This document shows positions 12,901 through 22,690 of a DNA stretch of 64,000 nucleotides, piece by piece (position 1 is the first letter of the stretch; the number at the start of each line of letters is the position of its first letter). The notes under the pieces were generated by a model. That model saw only the letters and a program-made list of their open reading frames with translations. It ran no database searches and was not told the origin of the DNA. Location: the NCBI GenBank assembly GCA_037954235.1, contig JBBMOA010000008.1:3339001-3403000 (forward strand), in the 5' to 3' direction. Made by a program: the position numbers and the translations under genes. Origin of the DNA: Aulostomus chinensis. Lineage: Eukaryota > Chordata > Actinopteri > Syngnathiformes > Aulostomidae.

Positions 12901-14161
12901 GAGGAGAACCTGGGTATGGTGGACAACAGTCGGCATGTTCACCAAACAAGTTGACTTGTTCAAATATTCCAGCATTTGTGACGGTCAGACGCTGCCAAAC
13001 CTCGAAGGTATCAGCAAATTCTCAAAGTTACCTTGAAAACAAACGCACACACACACGAAAAAAAAACAAACCCTGCAGCCTAAGAATTGTTTCAAACTAG
13101 AACTGCAGTTGGTGCAAACACAGTGGTTCTGTTAGACATACGACTGATCTGAGAACAGTCCTTTACCAGAAGTCCGAAGCTGAACTGCAGCCTGTACAAC
13201 ATAAAAGTCCTATGTAAGTGATTAAAAACGGCCCTTGAACACGGTTCTTCACGTGTAGGTCAGCACGTTCAGGCTCTTACAGATGGATTCTGATCTCAAG
13301 TGTTTTCCGGGGTTTGGGTTTTCTGTTTTTTTTTTCCCTTTTATGATTTCTGGCCTTTTATTTTGTGTCAGAGGATCCAAAATACCCAGAAACTGCTTGT
13401 GGTTCAGAGAGTCAACAGAATTCTCTGTAAAGTTCATGAAACACGTCACCTTAATTCTAACGTAGATGAAACCTGTAGGCCAGCATTTAAAGAGCTCGTA
13501 GACGCGAGAGGATGACGCACCTACGGTCCTAAACTCATCTGTTGTCAAGAACTGGACAGATTAGCCGTCATATTGATTGAATATCGCTCATCAAGACGCA
13601 TTGATTCATGGAACTTGTTCTTCTAGAGATCAGACTCCCAAAGTCATGAATCAGCTGAAACTGATCGAGCAACTTGAATCCAGTCCTTTGATTCTGTCAT
13701 AATAAAGCAGTATATCGAGTGAATCGGTGGTTGGTGCCTTGCTCCAGGGCACATCAGACACATGTGTGAGATGATGTGATCAGACTCCCTCCTCCTCCTC
13801 CTGGTCTCTCCAACAGGAAGGGGAAGCACACGAGAGCAGGGTGACCTCCCCGGCCGCTGTGACCTCCACTCCCAGCATCAGCAAGGACTCCAAAGCCAGC
13901 ACTAACAATGCTGTTGCTGTGCTGAACACTTCAGGAGCCACCGCTAACACCACCCAGAACCCCCCTGGGCCTACAGGAGGAGGGGGAGGGGGAGGAGGGG
14001 GCGGTAAAAGCACGGAGGAGATGAGGAAGTTGTTCATCGACCGAGCCAAAAAGATTGACACGGTTTCAAGGGCCGGCTTCCCCCTCGCTTTCCTCTTCTT
14101 CAATATATTCTACTGGGTTCTTTACAAAATACTTCGACATGAAGATGTACATAAGCAATAG
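2456..14161 (+). CDS. glra3: Glycine receptor alpha-3 subunit, 3' six coding exons (5' part outside window)
   Basis: Pentameric ligand-gated chloride channel subunit that mediates inhibitory glycine currents at the neuronal plasma membrane. Exons 2456-2679, 3456-3538, 7497-7634, 7935-8149, 10256-10405 and 13817-14161 (stop TAG) have lengths 224, 83, 138, 215 and 150 nt plus the terminal exon, matching the usual vertebrate GLRA exon lengths, and all phases close. Visible in order: ligand-binding NIFLRQQW, the Cys-loop, a second cysteine pair YCTKHYNTGKFTC, M1, M2 (PARVALGITTVLTMTTQSSG), M3, a divergent M3-M4 loop with ten glycines, M4, and C-terminus RHEDVHKQ. Alanine at M2 2' excludes alpha1. 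HEVTTDNKLLRIFKNG, YKILRHED and the hpgd neighbour favour alpha3 over alpha2. The signal peptide and first extracellular exons lie upstream and were not found in 1-2455. No frameshift is seen. Confidence 0.9.
3341..3385. repeat. (TG)n microsatellite, 70 bp before a glra3 acceptor
   Basis: About 22 TG units just upstream of the Cys-loop exon. The same exon is followed by (CA)n at 3545-3588. Confidence 0.95.
3456..3538 (+). CDS. glra3: glra3 coding exon, Cys-loop (83 nt)
   Basis: Acceptor ttcag, donor GTGAGT. It encodes the Cys-loop with 13 residues between two cysteines (SCPMDLKNFPMDVQTC) and the MQLES leading to the Phe-Gly-Tyr agonist site. The donor runs straight into a (CA)n tract. Confidence 0.95.
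3545..3588. repeat. (AC)n microsatellite at a glra3 splice donor
   Basis: Begins at intron position +7 after GTGAGT. About 22 units. Confidence 0.95.
3589..7496 (+). other. glra3 intron, 3.9 kb
   Basis: No gene seen. A (TTC)n tract lies at about 5405-5456. The other open frames here are short and show no recognisable family. Confidence 0.6.
5405..5456. repeat. (TTCC)n/(TTC)n microsatellite
   Basis: Pyrimidine-only tract, TTCC units passing into about 12 TTC/CTT units, with purines on the opposite strand. Confidence 0.9.
7497..7634 (+). CDS. glra3: glra3 coding exon, agonist loops B-C (138 nt)
   Basis: Acceptor ttgcag, donor GTAACA followed by a (CA)19-type repeat. It encodes FGYTMNDLIFEW through LRYCTKHYNTG, including Lys200, Tyr202 and Thr204 (alpha1 numbering) of the glycine and strychnine site. 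The codon CCA at 7574-7576 is the Pro185 position that is recoded by C-to-U editing in mammalian alpha3. Confidence 0.95.
7638..7676. repeat. (CA)n microsatellite at a glra3 splice donor
   Basis: Starts at intron position +4 of the 300-bp intron 7635-7934. About 19 units. Confidence 0.95.
7935..8149 (+). CDS. glra3: glra3 coding exon, loop C end, M1 and M2 (215 nt)
   Basis: Acceptor tttcag, donor GTGTGT (weak, inside a TG-rich stretch). It encodes [27 protein letters not shown] into M1 and the pore helix M2. The 2' pore residue is Ala, as in alpha2 and alpha3. The M2-M3 loop reads SGSRTSLPK, where human has SGSRASLPK. Confidence 0.95.
8176..8235. repeat. (GT)n microsatellite after the glra3 M1-M2 exon
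   Basis: About 29 GT units beginning 27 nt into the intron. Confidence 0.95.
8236..10255 (+). other. glra3 intron, 2.0 kb
   Basis: No exon seen. Holds a 3'-end fragment of the dispersed repeat at 8922-8966, a C17 run followed by an A tract at 9247-9275, and two GT repeats (about 9925-9964 and 10112-10139). Confidence 0.6.
8922..8966 (+). repeat. Fragment of the dispersed repeat also seen at 50368-51111
   Basis: GAGGCGACAGTGCTCACCAC and the following GCACCACTGTGCCGCCC match the 3' end of the copies at 50712-50745 and 51075-51095. Confidence 0.8.
10256..10405 (+). CDS. glra3: glra3 coding exon, M3 and start of cytoplasmic loop (150 nt)
   Basis: Acceptor ctcag, donor GTAGAG, phase 0 at both ends (50 codons). 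It encodes VSYVKAIDIWMAVCLLFVF and RQHKELLRFRR, then HHKNKSK. The basic patch after M3 looks like a blend of the alpha1 (RRHHK) and alpha3 (RKNKTE) forms. Confidence 0.95.
10406..13816 (+). other. glra3 intron, 3.4 kb, before the last exon
   Basis: I found no sequence encoding the 15-residue alpha3L cassette known from mammals at this junction. Holds GT repeats near 12188-12224 and a dispersed repeat at 12750-12840. Confidence 0.55.
12750..12840. repeat. Dispersed repeat shared with 43710-43795
   Basis: CTAGTTAGCTTAGCATAATG followed by AATGGTAG recurs, with one change (CACAATG), at 43718-43745. Flanking similarity is weaker. Confidence 0.65.
13817..14161 (+). CDS. glra3: glra3 terminal coding exon, M3-M4 loop, M4 and stop
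   Basis: Acceptor caacag. 114 codons plus TAG at 14159-14161. The loop begins EGEAHESRVTS and is Ser/Thr/Asn/Ala-rich. Gly10 is at 13976-14005, followed by STEEMRKLFIDRAKKIDTVSR and M4. The conserved loop segment of other alpha subunits (RFxFxxYGMGxCLQxKDG) is absent. Confidence 0.93.
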   Translation, partial: EGEAHESRVTSPAAVTSTPSISKDSKASTNNAVAVLNTSGATANTTQNPPGPTGGGGGGGGGGKSTEEMRKLFIDRAKKIDTVSRAGFPLAFLFFNIFYWVLYKILRHEDVHKQ

Positions 14162-14345
14162 AGAGAGAAGGAGCCTAGACGTATTTGTATGCAGTAGGTT
14201 CACACACACACAAACACATCCTTGTACTCATCTCCCGGTCACATTAACCCTTTCAACTCAAGATGGCCTCCCGTCAGTGAGGGGTCTTGATTCTGACCGT
14301 GTAAATCTGAGAACATTTCAGTCCGACAGGCGTGTACAGGAATGA

Positions 14346-14498
<153 letters not shown>

Positions 14499-15204
14499 AG
14501 GTAATGCGGGCCCCACCCTGATGGATCATCCAGACACTCAGAGGCCCAGATGATCTTGTGGGGTTTACACACCTCGAGCGGAGTGGAAGAGCATCAGATG
14601 TTGTGTATTTTGGATTGTTGTACATTTATTGACTGTGATATTTATGACTGGAACCCTCAAATGTGAAAGAAACGATGACGGAGCAGAACAGCCAGTGAGA
14701 GTCGACCGGCCGTCACGTTAGACGCCAACGCAGAAACTCACTTGCAGTCGCGCCACGAAATGTTAATGCCGGAGTGAATCCGTCTCCCCAGCTACGACCT
14801 CATCTGTCCTTTTGTTTTCTCAAATCGAATCCACAGCCTTTCTTGTCACTGCATAGCAAACAACGAAACTGGAGTGCAACTTCCTTCGGTGCAAAACAGC
14901 TCTGTGTTTTAGTTGAGTTTTTTTTTTTTTATGAATCTTTCATGCACCAATTATATTTTCATTTTTGGTGGGAATTTTCCTCACCGATTCCTTAATAATC
15001 CTGTCTCCTTCAACGCACGCTGCCCAACTTTTGTCCTGGATTTTTAAGGTCATTTTTGGGGGGGGAAGTTGAACTCAGGGCCTTCAATAATCTCTATAAT
15101 TTACTGAGAACAAAATCTGCACACTTGGATTTCTATTGAAACTTTTTTTTTTTTTTTTTTTGCCAGTATCAAGCCAAATCATTTGGTCTCGTTGTCCCTA
15201 AAAA

Positions 15205-15210
15205 AATAAA
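15205..15210 (+). promoter_or_regulatory. Candidate glra3 polyadenylation signal (AATAAA)
   Basis: AATAAA about 1.04 kb after the glra3 stop. A second AATAAA at 15581-15586 is an alternative. The long CA tract at 14346-14498 would then be in the 3' UTR. Confidence 0.4.
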
Positions 15211-15472
15211 TCTTCCCGCAGTAGAAGCCATGGAAATTACATGCATTTTATCATGAGTGACATGAAGGGGGAAATGGCATTTAAATGGTTAAAATGTTCT
15301 GCTGAGGACCAAAGCTGCTTAAAAAAAACAAAAAACCCACCATAACGCAACATTGAGTTCTGAGGAAGTTTTAAGTGCTGGGACGTCATTTTCTTGAGAG
15401 ATTCATGTGTGTGGCCGAAGTAAAGGATGCATGAGGCTCCTGGGACCACCTCCCTAGATTAAGAAAGACCAA

Positions 15473-15503
<31 letters not shown>

Positions 15504-16226
15504 CGTGTGGTAGAAACCAGTAAAAACTGCCGTGACACGTGTCTCTGGAACCCCTCTGGTGTGCTGCAGGCATATAAATTAATAAAAGCAACTCCCATGA
15601 TTCCAATCCCTCGCCCCCGCGCAACTCCCTGAGCCCAGCTACCGTGTGCTGGGTTGCCGCTGTCCTGCGCTTTGTTAGTTCCCCACAGCAACATCTCCAC
15701 CGGTCACAAGGTACCGCGCCAGCCAACATAGTCACGAGGGACGGTTTTACTGGGAGCTACGTGCAGACGACCATCGCTCCATCAGTAGGACACAAACATT
15801 TTCCTGGTATCTTGTCAATCTGATCGTAACCAAAACTCAGGACAGAAACGTTTAAAATCACAGACTTGATATGCAAAGAGAGACATTCAAGTACTTCCTA
15901 CCTTCAGTGACAGATTTTAGATGTACAACAGCAAAAGAGTCCACGCGTTGGTAGAAAGTGGATGTTGAAAAGCTCTGTGTTACCAGGAAATGGTTCCCTC
16001 TGATACTCGATGTGCTCTCCAGCCGTAGTAAACAGAACTCTGCTGTTGGCCCAGCAGCAGCCACCAGGGCCCGGCCCAATCTAGATGGAGTCCTGGCCTC
16101 CCCGGCTGATGAAATCAAGATGATGGTGATAAAACCATTACAACGTGGCGTTCCGTTTCACAATGGTTCTCGTGTTTTTTTCCTCATTCTCTGTCAGCCT
16201 CTGGCATGCTGATGGAGGGAGGGAGG

Positions 16227-16257
<31 letters not shown>

Positions 16258-19200
16258 CAGTTGGGCAACAAGAAAGATCAAACCAGTGAAACAGTTTGGA
16301 AACACTTTAGTTTCAAGGAAGATGATGATGAACTTTAAGCAAGCAAGATGTGCCCCCAAGAGCCTGAGTCACATTCCAGCTAAGCAGCTGTGATTGAGAC
16401 ATTCTTGGTAATGGAGTGGCACTAAGAGCTGCAGCTGCTGCGTCACTGCACAGCTGCTCAGGGCTTCCTCTCTAAACGCCACTGAAAGCAGCACTGGGCG
16501 CTTTTGCTGACACCAGGTGACACCAGAGAAATTACTGCACTGAAACCAAACCAAGATGCTGCACAAGGAAACACGAGAGTTGTTATTTGTGATTGGTGGC
16601 GATGATCGCGAGCCTTTTTAAGATTGTCGTCCAACAAGTCGTGGAGCCGGCGCTGGAGGCCCTGATTACTTCCCAGCACTCTGGCGTGTCTCTTTGGTAT
16701 GTTGAGTTCCTCGGAAGATAAAACCAAGTTCTCTCTTCCTGTTTGTTCTTCTGTCTTCCAACTTCGTGACTCACCTGTTGGGACGGACAGGAAGTGACCT
16801 CCCCTCCCCCCTGCTGAGAGCTGCTGATATGGTACGCTGCCATCACGGGCTGATAACGTTTGACCCTTCGTTCCATGAAGAGACAACTAGAAGTGAGGAA
16901 CTTTAGGGACCACAAGAGCACACACACATGCACTCTCTCACCCACGTGTGTCTTACAGTACACCTCACACACACACGCAGCCGCTACTCAGGCATAGGTG
17001 TAGACGGTGAAGAACGCAGGCTTCTTCCACCCTTTCACTCTTTCATGTTCATGCTGTCATAGGAGACAACCTGCCCGTTTGTCTGATTTTCCTATTGAGA
17101 AACGTGATGTTGAACATTGAGTTAGGAGTTGTTTACACCTGACAGACACTCGAGAAGCGCATCAGGTGAGTTCAGACACGGCCGACCCTACGAACCCGCT
17201 GCTGACTGGATTTCGGTTTCTTTGAGGAATCTCATCTTTCCTTCATTCCTTCTTTTTTTGTTTTGTGTCGAAGGGAACCTTACACCGGGAGAGAAAAACA
17301 GTGGTTATATCACCTCTGGGGCATTGAAACACATGAAATCGGATCCTGCACCGCTGGCCTGACCTCTAAAATTTACATTCGTCAATACTCTATCATTTTA
17401 ATGAATTTAAAAGTATGCTGGCAGGGTTTTTTCCTTTGTTTTGTAGTTTCTTTACAGTCTTTTTACAAATGAATGAACAAGTTCTCTTGATGTCAAATGA
17501 GTCAATTTGTAAGAAATTCCCCGAGACGCGGCCGTTCTTGAAGTGTGAGGAGAACATAACCAAGAATGAACAGAGCTCAGAAACAACACGAGGAGGTTTC
17601 TCTTTATGAAAGGAAATATTTTAGCGTCATCCATCAAATGCTGTGTCAGGTTTCATGTGTTTGTGCAAACGTCTCTCACTGCAGCCTCACAAGCATGTAG
17701 CTGGAGGTGTTGAGTCGCTGTTCCTGGTCCGAGGACCCTCCGCGCCCCATCGGTGACACTTCCAAACGACGTGTTTCCTGCTGGTGTTTTTCCAGAGCCT
17801 TGTAGCACAGCCGGTTCAGAATGTTCATCTGAGAGGAATCTGGAGCTAAATGCTGTACAAATATGGACGCTGCCGTGGTATCATGGGGGTCTAAGCCTCC
17901 ACAAGTCCATTTTTAACTAAAACTCCTCACTAATACCTTCATTCTTCTGATCCCAGCGTTCCTGGGGGGAGACGATAGAAAATCAGCGGCTCACAGATTG
18001 CTTCCTCTCGCCCAGTTGGCCGTGACCTAGGACCTGCATGTTGCAGTGAGCCGGCTCGGTGCAGCCTGCTGCTCACCATCGTCCCTCGCTCTTGTCTCGT
18101 ATCCACCAGTAACTCAGTACTGTTTTTTCTGTGGTGTCCAGCAGTTCGTCTCACACCGAGCATGATCTCGCCTCTGATATCTTGTCTCCTACCATGCAGA
18201 AACTCATTTGCGGAGCGGTGAGCCACACAAATGTAATTTCTGTATGTTGATTTTGAACTCGCGCCATCGCGTCAAGCTACGATTCAACGTGCCGCGCGGC
18301 AGATGTGGTCCTGGAAGAGTTAAACGAGCCACGGCTCAGGTTCCCCGTTCAAAGACTGCTGTGCTCTGTAGTCTAGGGTTTCCTGGGAGGATGTTCAGCA
18401 GCCAGCTTGTTAATATGAACTCTTCCGTGCAGTAACTGTGTGTTATTTACACCAGGGTTTCCACCCAGGAATATTTGCATCGTTATAATGAAAACAAGCA
18501 TTTGCTGTTTCCATCAGGAAGTTTCTGTTGCCAGGGACTGATGTTTGTAAGGAAGTGGACTTCAAGACGCTACGGACCGTTGCCCTCCCTGATGTCGTGC
18601 AGTCTGGAGACTGTAATCGTAGTTCATCTGTGGATCGTTTTGCACCACCAGGATTTGATGTTGGAACAGAGAGAAAACCTTGAACCTCTTCCTATGTTGC
18701 ACATTTGCATCTCGTGCGCCGTGAGCTCCACCGCGGTCTCACCCGCCGCGTGACCTCAGCTGACAGTCCATCAGGTCCTCAGCCTCCTCAGCAGCTGGAA
18801 GAGCAGCTGTGCAGAGCCGGCGGGCTGCGTACGCGTTGTGTTTGCAGTACGTGGGTTAGAAACTATGGCTCTCAAAGCTGGAAACCAATTGGCCTCGGTT
18901 TCTACACCTGCTGAGTTTTAGCCGCTGCCGGGTTGCTAGGGAAGCCCCTTAGCAACCAGCCTCAGAGGTACGCGAAATACGTAGCCTACATTCTCTTGAT
19001 TATCCGCTTCATCAGCAGTCCAGCTGTGACGAGGTCCGGTCCAGCTGACGAGCTGGAAGTCACAGGTGCACGTTTATGTATGCTTCACTTTCCATCGCTG
19101 CTTTCACACAGAAATATAATTTGGGTGGTGACGTTATGAGCTGATTGTTCGTAACTGAGTGCCACAGGTTTTTCATCTCAATGCCACAAAAAAAAAACAG

Positions 19201-19765
19201 GAGTCAGGTTTCCTCACCGGGTCTCCACTGTAGTTTTCCCCAAGGACATGAAGCCTTGTTTTATCTATGTACCTGACATGTTTCACAATTTAATCTCTAC
19301 CTTTGAAGGTGTTATGTTTGTTTTGTAGTCATACTTGCGTTGTGGTTCCCATGTTGTAAAACTGTGGATTTATGGAGAATCCTTTGTTCTGGGTGCATCC
19401 CTCCCTTGGAAAAAAAGAAGCTCAAGGAAAACCTGCCATGGGAACTCCGGCTCATCTCTGTCACATTATTGTCTTCTGGGCGTGGCCACGTTTCCGACCT
19501 CAGACGGAGGATTTATTTTTAGATTTCTTTCAATGATAAACAGATGTCACGTCACTGTGTCCTTGTTGTGAGTCGTCCTTCGTATACGCATCAGAAGTCT
19601 GAACGCAGCGCAGCAGTACGAGCGAGGCGTCACATAGGAGTTCTTTCATGATGTTGTCAAACCCTTCATACATGTGTGGAGAACAAACTTGAGAGCACGC
19701 ACACGCACATGCACACGCACACACAATTTTTGTAAAATAAAATGTGCATATTTTACATCGTGCAA

Positions 19766-20113
19766 TTAAAGGACCAGTGGGAAGGATTTAGGGAATCTAT
19801 CGGTGGCAGTGGAATATTGTAATCCTAATTCCTTGTAATCTGAATCGTGGGTTCATGAGTTTAGAAAGAGCCCTTCGTACCTGCGAGAGCTGCGAGTTAA
19901 ACGCTGTAGATTAGAGCTTGAGGGCGGGCCAGCAGCTCTGAGAGGTGACATCACTATACATCCTTAATATCATCATCATTGACTACTGTTTCCCGGCCAT
20001 GACTCGACTCACGTCTCACCTGCTGGCTCCTCCTAGGCTGTGTGGGAGCGGGGGAGGGGCGGGGCTGTACCCCACAGGTAGACGCCACAAAATCCTGCAC
20101 AATGGTCCTTTAA
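19766..20113. mobile_element. MITE with about 24-bp terminal inverted repeats and TTAA ends
   Basis: The left end starts TTAAAGGACCAGTGGGAAGG. The right end, read in reverse complement, starts TTAAAGGACCATTGTGCAGG. The 348-bp element has no coding capacity. TTAA at each terminus is compatible with a piggyBac-type target duplication, but the family is not identified. Confidence 0.75.
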
Positions 20114-20589
20114 ATTCTATTGGATTGGAAATAAACCTGGTCTCCACTTCTTAGAGTTGCCTCGTCTGTTTTCTTGTCTCCGTCTTCCTGCCTCTCAGGA
20201 CACGTTACACTACATAACAGGCATTCCTTCACGTGTGGCCCCGGCCGGAGCATTGACTGATCTGACGTCGACGATCCGGGACTTTGTTTCCAGGGATGCA
20301 AGTATATTCTTCAGACAGTATCTTGAGTGAAGTCTTTCCATGACTTTCTTCTGGAAAATTCCCCTGATATTCCTGCTTTCATGGTACAGTCACACCATTG
20401 TTACGCCAACGTCAGCATTTGACCTGGAACCATTAGTCATGCTGTGATGTACACTACCAGTCAAAAGTTTGGACCCGCCTCCTCATTCAGTGTTTTTCCT
20501 TTATTTGTACTTCCTTCATGTCAGATCCATACTGAAGACATCAAGAATATGACGCCAGATACACGGAATTATGTAGCAAAGAAAGATAG

Positions 20590-20715
20590 TTAAATAACTG
20601 TAAATATGTCCTGCATTCTAGATTCCTCAAAGTAGCCTCTCTTTGCTTTGTTGCCAGCGCTGCAAACCCTTGTCCTTCTCTCAGGGAGCTTCATGATGTC
20701 ACCACCTGAAATGGT
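20590..20715 (-). pseudogene. Tc1 transposase C-terminal fragment
   Basis: Reads TISGGDIMKLPERRTRVCSA then GNKAKRGYFEES and ends at TAA (20590-20592). It is the tail of the same kind of transposase as the + strand piece, but inverted relative to it. Confidence 0.85.
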
Positions 20716-20753
20716 TTCACCTCTCAGGTTCAAACACTAAAACTACAAAAACC

Positions 20754-21052
20754 TTGAATGTGTCCCGGAGTGCAGGTGCAAAAACCATCGAGAGCTACGA
20801 TGAAACTGGTTCACATGAGGACCGCCCCAGGAAAGGAAGCCCAAGAGTCTCCTCTGCTGCTGAGGATGAGTTCATCCCAGTCACCAGCCTCAGAAATCAC
20901 AAGCTAACAGCTCCTCAGATTAGAGCCCAGATTAACGCCTCCGAGTTCTGGTAGCAGACACGTCGCTACACCAGCTGTTCAGAGGAGACGGCGCCCATCA
21001 GGCCTTGATGGTCCAGCAGCTGCTAAGAAACCACTACCAATGGCAGCAACTT
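20754..21052 (+). pseudogene. Tc1 transposase N-terminal fragment, frameshifted
   Basis: The open run to 20954 ends in TAG. A one-frame shift continues as RHVATPAVQRRRRPSGLDGP and AAAKKPLP, the usual Tc1 continuation. Only the DNA-binding part survives. Confidence 0.85.
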
Positions 21053-22309
21053 GTGAGTGGATGTGAGTCGGCAGCTGCCTGCATCCTCACCAGACCAAAC
21101 CAACTCGTAAGCTGTTGGTTTGAGGCTTTGGCTCAATTCCAGCTCACGGCTCGTCGACGGAGCAAATGTGCACAACTTTCGGTCAACGTATGATGCCGCT
21201 TGGCCTCCGCCGACAGTAAATAAATACGTCATTGTGAGTTATGAATAGTAAACATTGAAAAGTTTCTTTCTTGTGGGGACAGAAGTTTGCACCAGTCCTG
21301 CAAAAGACCGCACGCAAGTTTAAGAACTGTCCAGTTTAATCTCCCGTAAAGGTTCAGAAAACACCGTCTCAGGAAGCTGGACTCTTCTGACCTTGATGAA
21401 AACAGGAGCCTCATTCAGAAGGACTTTTTCAGCCCTCAGTTTATCAAATCATGAACTGTGTTTTATCTCCCCTGCAAATAGTGGGGGTGGGGGGTGGGGG
21501 GGCATAGCACATAGCCTCCTTGGATTTAGGGACATTTAGGCTGAGGTGTGTTAGCAAGGACCGTTGTCAGCTGCAACCAGAAACTAGAAAATACTGCTAA
21601 TAACAGAAGCTGACGTGTCCTGGGACGGCCGCACAGCCCAGGTTCTTGTTTGAGAGAGGAGGGATGATGTGGGTCAGGAGGAGCAGGAGGATTAGGGGGG
21701 GCAGGGATGTTCCTGACACCGGGGATGAGACAGAGCAGGGTTTGAGGTTAAGAGCCTCCGGCTTCCTTTTTTTGAGTGGAGTGTGAAAATCAACATGCAG
21801 AGACCTGACCCTCTGCTAATGTGTTGCTGACAGGCTTTTCTCAGGATTTTTTTCTTCTTTTTTTTCTTTTTTTTTTTTTTGAGGCAAAGGGGGGAAAAAA
21901 AGAAAAAAGCCTGGAGAAAATGTGCACACCTTAAAAGTGTGCTTGAGGGAATCAGGATTTTAACCAGCAAAAGAACCCCAAGGGATTCAAATTTCACGCC
22001 AAGATGGGACCAAAAGATGGCCAATAAAAGATCAGACCAACGACCACCCTCATTTTGGCACCGGAATCAACTGGAATTTGATTTTTGCCAATAGATTGGA
22101 GCTTGATAGGCCGGGGAAACCTTGGCCGAGCAACAATTCATGTTGTGCAACAGTAAAATCACACAATAACACACTCCTTAAAACTGCTGATGAGGTCTCT
22201 CCTGCCAAGAGACACGAGTCAAACTCAAACGCTGATGAGTAGGCAGAGATGTGTGGATGGAACAAGACAGGCAGGAGGGCAGGTACACCAAAACCTGTTA
22301 TTATTGTCC

Positions 22310-22597
22310 TCCAGTTTACTTAGTCGCTCCCTCTCTCTCTCCCTCTCAGTCTGACACACATGCAGGGTTTGTATAGACTGATAAGCAGAGAGAGAGAGAG
22401 AGAGAGAGAACATAAGAGGGGGGGAGGGAAGAAGGGAGGGAAAACACAGCCCAGCTTAAAGAGTGAAAACACACACGAGGGCGAGAAAGCCAATCATTGT
22501 GCCTTAGAGAGAGAGAAGATAGGAGAGAGCGTCGGACGGAGGGGAAGCAGCTGGTGAGGTGAGGAGTCACAGAGAGAAGACCAAGTTAGAGAGGATC
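22310..22597 (+). promoter_or_regulatory. hpgd proximal upstream region and 5' UTR (inferred)
   Basis: CT-rich (22329-22349) and GA-rich (22387-22409) tracts lie 190-270 bp before the ATG, followed by a purine-rich leader. No TATA box is convincing and the transcription start cannot be placed. Confidence 0.4.
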
Positions 22598-22690
22598 ATG
22601 TCTCTGAGTGGGAAGGTGGCCCTGGTGACCGGGGGGGCTCAGGGCATCGGGAGAGCCGTGGTGCAGTCACTGCTGCAGAGCTCAGCTAAG
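22598..22690 (+). CDS. hpgd: hpgd exon 1 (start codon, NAD-binding loop)
   Basis: ATG at 22598-22600 in context ggatcATGt. 31 codons ending SLLQSSAK, donor GTCAGT. The length equals human exon 1 coding. Confidence 0.95.

Larger units (their letters stand above)
20450..21060. mobile_element. Rearranged Tc1/mariner relic
   Basis: Begins with a Tc1-like terminus (TACACTACCAGTCAAAAGTT). On the - strand, 20715-20590 encodes a transposase tail with KAKRGYFEES. On the + strand, from 20754, lies a transposase N-terminal part (YDETGSHEDRPRKGSPRV, then VTSLRNHKLTAPQIRAQINA), which hits a frameshift and stop near 20946 and resumes in another frame to about 21050. The two pieces are in opposite orientation and the catalytic core is missing, so it is inactive. 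Confidence 0.85.

Noticed and set aside
13780..14103. 107-codon - strand frame with poly-proline
   Set aside because: Complement of the glra3 last exon, whose glycine run produces the proline run.
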